DNA of 64,000 nt from the NCBI RefSeq assembly GCF_014641615.1, contig NZ_BMIB01000004.1, positions 868,001-932,000 on the forward strand, in the 5' to 3' direction. Source of the stretch: Filimonas zeae. GTDB lineage: Bacteria > Bacteroidota > Bacteroidia > Chitinophagales > Chitinophagaceae. Made by a program: the position numbers and the translations under genes. Positions 28,059 through 36,057 of this stretch are shown in pieces (position 1 is the first letter of the stretch; each line of letters begins with the position of its first letter). The notes under the pieces were generated by a model. That model searched no databases, had not been told where the DNA came from, and worked only from the letters and a program-made list of their open reading frames with translations.

Positions 28059-28697
28059 ATGATCAAGGTTGATGTATTTACTTTTAACCCCTTTCAAGAA
28101 AACACTTACGTTTTATCCAACGAAACAGGAGATGCCATTATTATAGATCCCGGATGTTACTTTTCCGCTGAATGGGAAGAATTAAAAAATCAACTGGCAG
28201 CGAAACAATTAAAGCCTGTACGGCTGGTTTTTACCCACTGCCATCTGGATCATGTGTTTGGTACCGGTTGGGCAGCCACTCATTATAATCTTTTGCCGGA
28301 ATTTCATAAACAGGAAGAAATTGTAATGGAAATGGCACCGGTAGCTGGTGCTAAATATGGGCTTACCTTCGATAATTACAAAGGCCCTGTTTCTTTTATA
28401 GAAGAAGGAACCAATATAACATTGGGACAAGATATCCTGAAAGTATTATTTGCGCCCGGCCATTCCCCAGGCAGCATCTGCTTCTATTCAGCAGATCAGC
28501 ATTTTTTGATTGGTGGCGATGTGTTATTCAGAGACAGTATTGGCCGTACAGATTTACCCGGGGGCAACCACGAACAATTGCTGAGCAGCATCCTTAACAC
28601 GCTGTTTACCCTTCCGGATGAAACAGTGGTTTACCCGGGCCATGGCGGGCCTACCACCATCGGGTATGAAAAGCGGCACAATCCCTTTCTTACATAA
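28059..28697 (+). CDS. MBL-fold hydrolase, glyoxalase II-like
   Basis: 212 residues, complete metallo-beta-lactamase fold. Zinc ligands: THCHLDH (T59-H65), GHSPGS around residue 138, the bridging Asp in GGDVLFRDSIGRTDLPGG, and the terminal VYPGHGGPTTIGYEKRHNPF. The size, the IGR-D-LPGG block and the early FNPFQENTYVL motif match the YcbL/glyoxalase-II-like group that hydrolyses thioesters such as S-lactoylglutathione-type compounds. The physiological thiol in this organism is unknown. Convergent with the caspase-like gene; they share a terminator. Confidence 0.88.
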   Translation: MIKVDVFTFNPFQENTYVLSNETGDAIIIDPGCYFSAEWEELKNQLAAKQLKPVRLVFTHCHLDHVFGTGWAATHYNLLPEFHKQEEIVMEMAPVAGAKYGLTFDNYKGPVSFIEEGTNITLGQDILKVLFAPGHSPGSICFYSADQHFLIGGDVLFRDSIGRTDLPGGNHEQLLSSILNTLFTLPDETVVYPGHGGPTTIGYEKRHNPFLT

Positions 28698-28724
28698 AAA
28701 AAGAGGCTATTCAGCCTCTTCCAT
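28695..28724. terminator. Bidirectional terminator overlapping the end of the caspase-like gene
   Basis: AAGAGGCT (28701-28708) and AGCCTCTT (28713-28720) pair around an ATTC loop, with A7 on the left and a T-rich right flank. The right arm and loop are the last codons and stop of the minus-strand gene. Confidence 0.85.
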
Positions 28725-30887
28725 TTTATTATATGCCATAATAAATACGGCCCCCAGGTTTTTATGGGGTGGTACGTAGTCGGCAAACATTTCATTCTTT
28801 CCAAGTATTTTAGACAAATTACCCCAAAGCCCCGGCCAGTTCAGATCCTTTCCTTCACGGGCAGTTTCCATCAGCGCAGTAATCATAGGAGCGTTGATTA
28901 AGCCACTACCTGTTTGTTTGGAAGAAATAATCTGCGCGTAAGGACAAATACCTAATACTGTATTCAGACTCTGATACCCGCCACAGCTTCCCAGCAGAAT
29001 TACTTTAGCAGAAGGTGCCAACTGGGCAATGGTAGAATTCAGGTAATAACTGTGCCCACGGTGAATAACCACAGATGGATTCAGTTCTTTCTCTGCCAGA
29101 TACTTATTTAAAGCTGATTGTGCTTCTGCATCCAATCCTTTTTCCTCGTCCAGTGGCTTATTAGCATAAATAGTTACCGGAACACCACGGGTAGAAGAAA
29201 CCGCTATCCACTGATTATTACTGGTAATTTTCCAGTTACTATTAGAAAAACGGCCTACAAATGAATTAAACACCGTTTTACCATCTTTATCGCCATAAAA
29301 GAACTGTTGCACCACAATTCTGCCCGAAGTGTCGCGCAGAGATTTGTTAGGCATAAAATAAACCGGAGGTATACCCAGTGTTCCCGCCACATCAATATGA
29401 TTGGCAGAATCCATAGATAAAAACAGGGTATTCAAAATACTATAAATGCGTTCACCACGGAAATTGCGGTTTTTCTTTACTTCCGCCAGATTGTGCTGCA
29501 CCTGACTCATAATCAGTTGTTGCAAATCTTTATCGGTAATACTTGCATAAGAGTTGGCTACATCCACCGCATCTTCCAGATTGTTTGTTTTATCCAACCC
29601 TCTTACAAACGCCTTCATCAGTATTTCAGCATTCTCTTTCTCCATGGTTTTCAGAAAATGATCCAGCGTATTATAATTTGCCGCCATCTTAATCCACTTT
29701 TTAAAGTGATCAAAACGCACACTTATCAGCAATGAATCACCACGCGCCACTTTCATTTTCTTAAATATCATCGGGTATACCCCATGGGTATAACTGGACG
29801 TATAAATTTCCTCCTCTCCCAACACAGCCAGGTAATACAATTCCTGCGGCGTTAACAATTCAATCTTTTTAAACCGCACTGCGTCCGGCAATTCGTGCAA
29901 ACCGTTGATCTCATTAATAAAAACATCTTTGGCCTTTTGTTGCAGGCGGGCCGTTAAAGTATTCATCACCAGCGGAGTATCCCTTTTCAACAAGCGATCT
30001 GCATACGCAATCTGCGTTTGCACCAGCAGTTTATAGTACTGCACACTGTCATTCATTACAGAATCTATAGCCGCAAAACTGCGTTTGCCTCTATACAAAT
30101 CATCCAGAAAAGGAAAATACTGGCGCCCGGTTTTAAGCCGCGCCATATGCGCAATAATTTTTACCAGAGGATCTTCCGATTTCCGGATACGCACGCCCAG
30201 TTTGGTAGTAGCAGCTGCAAAGTTGTACAGTTCTTCCTGACTTCTTCTGGCAGCAAGCGCAATTAAACTGTCGGCGTAAGGCAGATCGGGATATTTGGAA
30301 AGAATAGGTAGTATTTTGTTAGGGTACTTCTGACACTCCTTCACAACCAGCAGATCCTTCGAAGATGCCAGCCCCGCATTTTGCTGAAAGGCAAAACTAC
30401 GCACCAGAATATTGCCGGTTTCCAACGAATTGGCTTCTATAACCGGGGTAATCGGCTGCTGCAGACGCTCCAGCCGCATAGCCTCTTCATAAGCATTCAG
30501 CACATCTGTAAAAGTTATCAGCTTTATTCTGCGGCCTTTATTTTCTGCCACAAAAGCATATAAAACGTCATTCAGGCCACGCAGATACTTAATTTTATCG
30601 TTGCCATCCAGCGCAGAATCCAATTCTATTGCCAGTTGCAGGCGGTCTGTCTTTGTTATCACCGCATAAGTAGCCTGCATATTCAGTTCTTCATTATTGG
30701 AAGGTGTAAACTGCCCGTCATCCTTGCCATCCAGTTTCAATATTTCGCGCTGTAGCTTATCCACATCTTCATGAAACTTCTTCCGCATCAGCGGAATCTC
30801 AGGCATACGCGTGCTATCAATCTGAGCATCAGTTGTTTTTATTAAGGCCAGCAATACTATCAGCAGGTATAATTTAGTCATCTTCAT
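28707..30887 (-). CDS. Secreted protein with caspase-like (clan CD) His/Cys signature, function unknown
   Basis: 726 residues from the chosen ATG at 30887, which gives a clean signal peptide (MKMTKLYLLIVLLALIKTTDAQ); an in-frame ATG at 30914 would add nine residues. Residues about 25-540 are mostly helical and unlike anything I recognise. The C-terminal part has VVIHRGHSYY (His609, His612) and, 23 residues on, KVILLGSCGGYQSL (Cys635). The spacing hhh-x-GH ... hhh-GSC-G is that of clan CD peptidases and CHAT domains (caspases, gingipains, separase), with His and Cys as the catalytic dyad. An active cysteine protease in the periplasm or outside the cell is inference. Divergent from the two-component genes; a TACTTTTG -7 element is at 30933-30940 on the minus strand. 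Confidence 0.6.
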   Translation of the reverse strand: MKMTKLYLLIVLLALIKTTDAQIDSTRMPEIPLMRKKFHEDVDKLQREILKLDGKDDGQFTPSNNEELNMQATYAVITKTDRLQLAIELDSALDGNDKIKYLRGLNDVLYAFVAENKGRRIKLITFTDVLNAYEEAMRLERLQQPITPVIEANSLETGNILVRSFAFQQNAGLASSKDLLVVKECQKYPNKILPILSKYPDLPYADSLIALAARRSQEELYNFAAATTKLGVRIRKSEDPLVKIIAHMARLKTGRQYFPFLDDLYRGKRSFAAIDSVMNDSVQYYKLLVQTQIAYADRLLKRDTPLVMNTLTARLQQKAKDVFINEINGLHELPDAVRFKKIELLTPQELYYLAVLGEEEIYTSSYTHGVYPMIFKKMKVARGDSLLISVRFDHFKKWIKMAANYNTLDHFLKTMEKENAEILMKAFVRGLDKTNNLEDAVDVANSYASITDKDLQQLIMSQVQHNLAEVKKNRNFRGERIYSILNTLFLSMDSANHIDVAGTLGIPPVYFMPNKSLRDTSGRIVVQQFFYGDKDGKTVFNSFVGRFSNSNWKITSNNQWIAVSSTRGVPVTIYANKPLDEEKGLDAEAQSALNKYLAEKELNPSVVIHRGHSYYLNSTIAQLAPSAKVILLGSCGGYQSLNTVLGICPYAQIISSKQTGSGLINAPMITALMETAREGKDLNWPGLWGNLSKILGKNEMFADYVPPHKNLGAVFIMAYNKMEEAE

Positions 30888-31011
30888 CCCGTAAATTATT
30901 ATTTCTCTGTTCAAAAGCGTATCTTACTAATGCAAAAGTAAGACCAAAGGCGGCCATATACCCTTAACAATAACATAATGCGCTAAACCACTGCGTTACA
31001 CCGCGTAACAT

Positions 31012-31019
31012 TATTTTTG
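31012..31019 (+). promoter_or_regulatory. -7 promoter element of the two-component operon
   Basis: TATTTTTG exactly matches TAnnTTTG, 19 nt before the ATG at 31038. A GTTAC-N5-GTAAC dyad lies just upstream (about 30994-31008), placed where a regulator could act. No clear -33 TTG is seen. Confidence 0.45.
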
Positions 31020-31037
31020 TGTAAACATATTGTTAAG

Positions 31038-31715
31038 ATGGAAACCAAGGGCAAGAAAGTTCTGATTGCTGATGATGAGCCGGATATTTTAGAGATTATA
31101 GGGTATAACCTGCGTAAAGAAGGTTATGATATTCATACTGCAAAAGATGGCGAAGACGCTCTGGTAAAAGCAAAGCAGCTGGCACCTGATCTGGTAATTC
31201 TCGATATTATGATGCCTAAAAAGACCGGCGTACAGGTTTGCGAAATACTCCGCAGCCAACCGGCTTTCCAGGATACATTGATTATTTTCCTCACCGCATT
31301 AAGCGATGAAGCCTCTCATATTAAAGGTTTTGAAACAGGTGCAGACGATTACGTAAACAAGCCCATCAGCCCCAAAGTGCTGACCAGCCGCGTAAACGCC
31401 CTGTTCAGAAGAATTAACAAGTCTGACGACAAAACCCTGCAGATTAACAACATTTCTATCGACCCTGTAAAATTTCTGGTAACCGTAGATGGTGCAGAAG
31501 TAATACTGGCTAAAAAAGAGTTTGAGTTGTTATACCTGCTGGCCTCCCGTCCGGGCCGTGTTTTCCTCCGCAATGAAATTCTGAGTCAGGTGTGGGGTGC
31601 CGACGTAATTGTGGGCGACAGAACCATAGATGTACATATCAGAAAGATTCGCCAGAAGCTGGGTATTGATTGTATTACCACCGTAAAAGGGGTAGGTTAC
31701 AAATTTGATATCTAA
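31038..31715 (+). CDS. OmpR/PhoB-family response regulator
   Basis: 225 residues. The ATG at 31038 (METKGKKVLIADDE) is chosen over an in-frame TTG at 31017 that would overlap the -7 promoter element. The receiver domain has DDE (12-14), the phosphoacceptor D56 (VILDIMMP), the T in FLTA and K108 (VNKP). The C-terminal winged helix has FELLYLLASRPGRVFLR, IDVHIRKIRQKLG and VKGVGYKF. It is most like PhoB/PhoP-type regulators and is encoded 62 nt before its kinase. It should bind direct-repeat DNA when phosphorylated; the signal is not defined, with phosphate limitation a reasonable guess. Confidence 0.9.
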   Translation: METKGKKVLIADDEPDILEIIGYNLRKEGYDIHTAKDGEDALVKAKQLAPDLVILDIMMPKKTGVQVCEILRSQPAFQDTLIIFLTALSDEASHIKGFETGADDYVNKPISPKVLTSRVNALFRRINKSDDKTLQINNISIDPVKFLVTVDGAEVILAKKEFELLYLLASRPGRVFLRNEILSQVWGADVIVGDRTIDVHIRKIRQKLGIDCITTVKGVGYKFDI

Positions 31716-31744
31716 ACAGTCGCGTAACTTTTGGTTATATTGCG

Positions 31745-31769
31745 TGTTATGGCCTTTGCCATGATAACA
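31745..31769 (+). promoter_or_regulatory. Hairpin between response regulator and kinase
   Basis: ATGGC-CTTT-GCCAT (31749-31762), extended by TGTT/AACA with a 3-nt bulge, ends 8 nt before the kinase ATG. It could modulate kinase translation relative to the regulator; it has no U-run and is not a terminator. Confidence 0.35.
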
Positions 31770-31777
31770 CTAAACCA

Positions 31778-32827
31778 ATGCTTAGTACAAAAAACCTGTC
31801 TCCTAATCAATTGTCAGCGCTTACTGCGCTGGTACTCTCCCTCCCTGTAGGGTTGGGCTTTTTTTTGGTAACCTTTAGCGTATGGGTAAGCATTATTGCC
31901 TTCATTGCTGTATTTGTAGGGGGCTACCTGCTCATACGCTATGTGCTGCAGCGCTTTATATACCGCAAAATCAAACTCATTTATAAGTTTATTTACCAAA
32001 CAAAGGCTTCCAAAAAAGAAGAAATGTATTACAAGTACATTCTGCCCCAGAAAAGCATTGACGAGGTAAGGGAAGATGTGGAAAAATGGGCCGCCCAAAG
32101 CAGAGCAGAAATTGAAGCCCTGCGTAACAACGAGGCTTACCGGAAAGAATTTCTGCAAAACCTGGCCCACGAATTCAAAACACCCATTTTTGCTATTCAG
32201 GGATACGTAGATACACTGTTGGGCGGCGCACTGGAAAACCCCGAGATAGCTACACGTTTTCTGGAAAATGCCTCCAAGAATGTAATAAGAATGGTGAACC
32301 TGGTAAGCGATCTGGACGAAATATCCCGTCTGGAAAGTGGAGAACAGCCGCTTTATAAAGAAAACTTTGTAATTCAGGATATGATAAGAGAGGTATACGA
32401 ATCTCTCTCCATCAAAAGCGCCAGAAGAAATATAAAATGCACCTTTAAAAAAGGCTGCGAACAGCCCGTTACCGTTTTTGCTGATAAAGAAAAAATAAGG
32501 CAGGTAATTATTAACCTGGTAGCAAACGCTATTAAATATGGCAAACAGGACGGCCATATTGTGGCCAGCATTTACAAAACAGACGAACAGCATGCGCTTA
32601 TAGAAATCAGCGACGATGGAATAGGCATTTCGGAAGAACACCTGCCCCGCATATTTGAACGCTTTTACCGTACTGACCGTGGCCGTAGCCGCGATGTGGG
32701 AGGTACAGGCCTGGGATTGGCTATTTGCAAGCACATTGTAGAAGCACATAACCACGTAATGCATGTTCGTAGTAAAGTAGACATCGGTACCACTCTGGGC
32801 TTCACACTCGACATAAGAAAGGATTAA
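31778..32827 (+). CDS. PhoR-like sensor histidine kinase
   Basis: 349 residues. Two adjacent membrane helices (about 15-58) with almost no periplasmic loop, no PAS domain, a coiled linker at about 95-120, HisKA with the phospho-His in LAHEFKTP (H131), and a HATPase_c domain with N (LVANAIKYG), G1 (EISDDGIGIS), F (RIFERFYR) and G2 (GGTGLGLAICKHIV) boxes. The absence of an extracytoplasmic sensor suggests it senses a membrane partner, as PhoR does with PhoU and a phosphate transporter. A DUF47/Pit pair lies about 9 kb downstream. Same operon as the regulator. Confidence 0.9.
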   Translation: MLSTKNLSPNQLSALTALVLSLPVGLGFFLVTFSVWVSIIAFIAVFVGGYLLIRYVLQRFIYRKIKLIYKFIYQTKASKKEEMYYKYILPQKSIDEVREDVEKWAAQSRAEIEALRNNEAYRKEFLQNLAHEFKTPIFAIQGYVDTLLGGALENPEIATRFLENASKNVIRMVNLVSDLDEISRLESGEQPLYKENFVIQDMIREVYESLSIKSARRNIKCTFKKGCEQPVTVFADKEKIRQVIINLVANAIKYGKQDGHIVASIYKTDEQHALIEISDDGIGISEEHLPRIFERFYRTDRGRSRDVGGTGLGLAICKHIVEAHNHVMHVRSKVDIGTTLGFTLDIRKD

Positions 32828-32883
32828 CAACTCTTTCACACAACCCTGCAGATTTCTCCCGTATCAGTTTGCAAATAAAGCAA

Positions 32884-33726
32884 ATGAAAGCCCAATACCT
32901 TATAGCCCTCGCAACCTTAGCCTCCTTAAGCCTGTCCTGTGTACGCAGGGCCTATTATGTTTCACCGGTATATGGAAGCAACACCCCCTACCATACCGTG
33001 CCGCTGAAAAAAGAACAAATAGCGTCTGCATTATATGGTAATGCCAGTTTGCAAACCGGCTCAGCTAACGACCAGGGGAGAGATATGAGTTCCAACATGC
33101 AAATCAATGCTTATCGCACACATAACTTCGGCACTTTACAGGCGTACTATGGAGGCGGCTTTGTAGCCGGCATTTACAATGTCAAAGCTTTTGATACTGC
33201 AAGCTATAGGCGAAATACATATGATATAGCTGTTGCACCCATTAATGCCGGTGCCGGCAATCTGTTTTATGGTACCGGTAATATCCACGGTGGTATGCAT
33301 GTGGCAATACCACTCTCTCCGTCTAATACTGCTCCCGAATTACGCCTGGGCTCCAAAGTGGCCATGCATAAAGAGTTTGGTAACTATCTCTCGTTCAGAA
33401 ATTCTTTGCATTCCGACTCTGTTTCCGGACTTGCCAATAGCAGCACACTAGGTAGCCTCTCCGGCTATACAGAAATTCTGTTTCCTTCTTCCCATAACAT
33501 CATTGGCGCTCAGTTGGAAGTGAATCTGATGCTGGGCAAACAATATAGTGATATCTATTTTGGAAAAGGTACGCCAGGCGGCCGCTACGCATATGTAAAT
33601 GGCACTTTACACCTTACCCAGGGTAAAACAACAGCCTATCTGCAATGGTCTCTTGGCACCCGGCTGTTTGGTATTCATTTGGGCGTAAACTATCAGTTAA
33701 CAGGTAAATCAAAAAAGCCCCGGTAA
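32884..33726 (+). CDS. Putative outer-membrane lipoprotein of unknown function
   Basis: 280 residues from ATG at 32884; an in-frame TTG at 32869 is less likely. The N-terminus MKAQYLIALATLASLSLSC places a lipobox Cys at residue 19. The mature part contains repeated Gly/Tyr-rich beta segments (TLQAYYGGGFVAGIYN, AYLQWSLGTRLFGIHLGVNYQL), suggesting a small beta-barrel or beta-sandwich associated with the outer membrane. Not recognised as a named family. It is 57 nt after the kinase gene and probably in its operon, possibly as a target or an accessory sensor. Confidence 0.6.
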   Translation: MKAQYLIALATLASLSLSCVRRAYYVSPVYGSNTPYHTVPLKKEQIASALYGNASLQTGSANDQGRDMSSNMQINAYRTHNFGTLQAYYGGGFVAGIYNVKAFDTASYRRNTYDIAVAPINAGAGNLFYGTGNIHGGMHVAIPLSPSNTAPELRLGSKVAMHKEFGNYLSFRNSLHSDSVSGLANSSTLGSLSGYTEILFPSSHNIIGAQLEVNLMLGKQYSDIYFGKGTPGGRYAYVNGTLHLTQGKTTAYLQWSLGTRLFGIHLGVNYQLTGKSKKPR

Positions 33727-33737
33727 AAACCGGGGCT
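33711..33737 (-). terminator. Terminator downstream of the M57 remnant
   Basis: AGCCCCGG (33716-33723) and CCGGGGCT (33730-33737) form a perfect stem. The six T needed for termination appear only on the minus strand (33711-33716), so it stops transcription arriving from the metalloprotease remnant; it overlaps the lipoprotein stop codon. Confidence 0.75.
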
Positions 33738-33852
33738 GTCAGGCATGAGAAAATCTGCTTAGTTACTTGTGTGCTATGAACCAAACTGCACAACAAAGGT
33801 GCAGGGCATATGTAAAGTAATTATGAACGGAAAACGAACTCTGTATTAATTT

Positions 33853-34450
33853 CTATTGAGCTGTCAGAATTAAATTAGACCAGGTTCCGGGTGATTCTAA
33901 TCCTACAAGACGGCACTGCAGCTTATATTGTTGCCCTGGCGTCATTCCACCTCCCCACTCCAGTGTAGCAGTAGGTACATCTGAAAAATCATGCAATAAG
34001 TTATCATTTATATCGAGTAAACGCCAGTCGTAAACCAAGCCGCTATAAGGAGCAGCACAATCATGTGTAAGATTGCCTACAGCTGGCACCACAGTAGGTC
34101 CTAAAATAGCATTGTCATAAGCTGCAACGGACTCCACCGGATATAAATAATTAGCCGCTACTGTATCATTGGCAGAAAAGCCTGTCCATGACCAGCCAAG
34201 CACACCAATATCATATCTCATAATTGAACTAGGCTCCTCAGTGGTTATTACCGGGAAATAATTTGCGCCAGCTCCCGGAACGTAATTAGGGTCAACCTCC
34301 CAATTGCTGCGACGCAAACCCAGAATGTGCCCTATCTCGTGAGCAATAGTCAGCAAATCCTGAGAGTGTTCTTGCCGATCCATTTCCGTTACTGGCTACA
34401 TTGTCTACAAATAACGATGTGGAAGGGGAGCCATCCGCTGAAGTAAAAAA
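33853..34450 (-). pseudogene. M57-like zinc metalloprotease, N-terminally truncated and frameshifted
   Basis: The open frame 34383-33853 (176 codons) starts just before HEIGHILGLRRSNW, followed by SSIMRYDIG, GWSWTGFSANDTVAANYLYP and a beta-rich tail. HEIGH, the IMRY Met-turn and the GFS-x-D-x-A-x-x-LYP block fit the M57 ('HEIGH') metallopeptidases. The position of the third metal ligand reads Arg instead of the usual His. Upstream, another frame continues the domain (SPSTSLFVDNVASNGNGSA) and joins the first if one base of a CTCTC run near 34368 is removed; that frame in turn meets a TGA at 34451-34453. Signal peptide and prodomain are absent because the lipoprotein terminator lies right there. 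A decayed gene is the simplest reading; a sequencing error would not restore the missing N-terminus. Confidence 0.6.
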
Positions 34451-34488
34451 TCAGCCCTGTCTGGCGATTCATTTTTTGATATTTAGAG

Positions 34489-34524
34489 AAAAAAAAGAGG
34501 TTGTGCGTCAGGCACAACCTCTTT
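34489..34524 (-). terminator. Terminator after the beta-helix lipoprotein gene
   Basis: AAAGAGGTTGTGC (34494-34506) and GCACAACCTCTTT (34512-34524) form a perfect 13-bp stem with a 5-nt loop and an eight-T run on the minus strand, 21 nt past the stop codon. Confidence 0.9.
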
Positions 34525-34545
34525 GTCTAAAATTTGTATTTAATG

Positions 34546-35973
34546 CTAGTAGGCTTTGTTTTTAGGATCCAATTCAACCCATCCGTCCATCCAGGTATCA
34601 CCGGTGTTCAGTGCACCAACGTATGTTACGTTAGTTAAACCAGCCAGCTTAGTCGCACTGAAAGAAGCTTTACCTAATAACGGCGAACCGGTAGCAGGAC
34701 GAGCATCAACAGTTGTAGCGTTTAAAGTAGTAAACTTCAGATTAGCGATATCGCTGATGGTAGTATCGTTTGCGTTTGCAGCAGCCATAAAAGTAGCAGC
34801 TGGATTTGCACCGGCAGCACCACCGTTGCTCGCATAAATATATTTACCAACAGGGAAACCTGCTACTATGTTATTTTTGAATTCCATTTGACCGTTGGTA
34901 ACCCACTCGTTAGAGTTAACACCGTCAATGTTGATGCCGTTTGCCCAGCCCAGGAATACCGAGTTGTAAACAGACAGCTGAGTACCTCTTCTTAACAGAG
35001 CAGCTCTGCCAAATGCAGCATTAACAGCAGAAGCACCAACAAAAGCACCTGGTCCGATGAAAGTCATGTTAGAGAAAACAGGAGCAGTTAAAGGAGTGCT
35101 CAGTGTTGTAGGAACCGGATCTTCGTTATCAGATTCAAAACCGTTTGAAGCCGCAGTACCCACATCGAAAATAGAATTATCTCTGATTGACAGACCAAAT
35201 TGTACTTTACCAACATAACCATTGTCAGTATCAAAATCATCGTCTACGCCTCTGTAAGCAAACAGGTATTTTGCGTTTACTGCGCCACCGAACCACTCAA
35301 AGGAGTCATCACCAGAGTAAGACACCTGAATATGATCCAACGTAGTTCCACTACCTACACACAACAAGGTTAAGCCATTCAATTCAGAGTTCAACTGAGA
35401 AGATAATGGAATACCCGCAAATTCAATACGTGTATATCTTAAAGAGCCGGAATTGTCTGCGTTGTTATCACCACCACCAACAATATTATTTCCGTAGGCA
35501 GTAATCTCAGCTTGGTCAAAACCTTCCAGTAACCTTCTGCCTTTAACACCACCATATGTATAGTTAGTAATACCATTACCAACAAGTACAATACCACCCC
35601 AGTCGCCTTTATCTCTTGCACCAACTGCCTGGTTAGAAGTAAATACGATAGGTTGTGTAGGGGTACCCTGAGCATCTATTTTAGCACCTTTGGTGATTAC
35701 CAGCGTAGCTTTGGTACCTTTGATAGCCTTGATGATAGTTCCCGGCTGTATAGTCAGCGTTGCATTGTTAGAAACAAATACAACCCCCTTCAGATAATAA
35801 GTTTTACCAGTTACCAACGTTCTGGAAGTAGTGATTGCGGCAGACAAAGTATCAGAGCCTGTATTGGTTGGAGGATTGGAGTTATTATCATCTTTTGAAC
35901 AACTTGTTACTCCTAACAAAAGAGCACCCAATCCCACTGCTGAAGCCGATAAAAGTCTTCTGGTTTGTTTCAT
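34546..35973 (-). CDS. Beta-helix-like surface lipoprotein paired with a TonB receptor
   Basis: 475 residues from the ATG at 35973, which gives a proper lipoprotein signal (MKQTRRLLSASAVG...LLGVTSC, C25). An in-frame ATG at 36033 would add 20 non-signal residues. A Ser/Asn/Thr linker is followed by a region rich in repeating beta turns (LTIQPGTIIKAIKG, LVITKGAKIDAQGTPTQPIVFTSN, GDWGGIVLVGNG, SGSLRYTRIEFAGI), as in right-handed parallel beta-helices. This family regularly sits directly after a TonB-dependent receptor in Bacteroidota, as it does here (84 nt gap), and presumably acts as its surface ligand-binding partner in place of SusD. Ligand unknown. Confidence 0.75.
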   Translation of the reverse strand: MKQTRRLLSASAVGLGALLLGVTSCSKDDNNSNPPTNTGSDTLSAAITTSRTLVTGKTYYLKGVVFVSNNATLTIQPGTIIKAIKGTKATLVITKGAKIDAQGTPTQPIVFTSNQAVGARDKGDWGGIVLVGNGITNYTYGGVKGRRLLEGFDQAEITAYGNNIVGGGDNNADNSGSLRYTRIEFAGIPLSSQLNSELNGLTLLCVGSGTTLDHIQVSYSGDDSFEWFGGAVNAKYLFAYRGVDDDFDTDNGYVGKVQFGLSIRDNSIFDVGTAASNGFESDNEDPVPTTLSTPLTAPVFSNMTFIGPGAFVGASAVNAAFGRAALLRRGTQLSVYNSVFLGWANGINIDGVNSNEWVTNGQMEFKNNIVAGFPVGKYIYASNGGAAGANPAATFMAAANANDTTISDIANLKFTTLNATTVDARPATGSPLLGKASFSATKLAGLTNVTYVGALNTGDTWMDGWVELDPKNKAY

Positions 35974-36057
35974 ACAAGAAATTTGAATTATGCACAAATA
36001 TTTTACACCTATGTTAATTAAACGTATCGCCAATGTTATCTAAATATTAGCTCTTTG

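Noticed and set aside
31814..32839. 341-codon open frame on the minus strand opposite the histidine kinase
   Set aside because: Cys/Phe/Tyr-rich nonsense product, exactly antisense to a kinase with all conserved boxes; a frame created by codon bias of the real gene.
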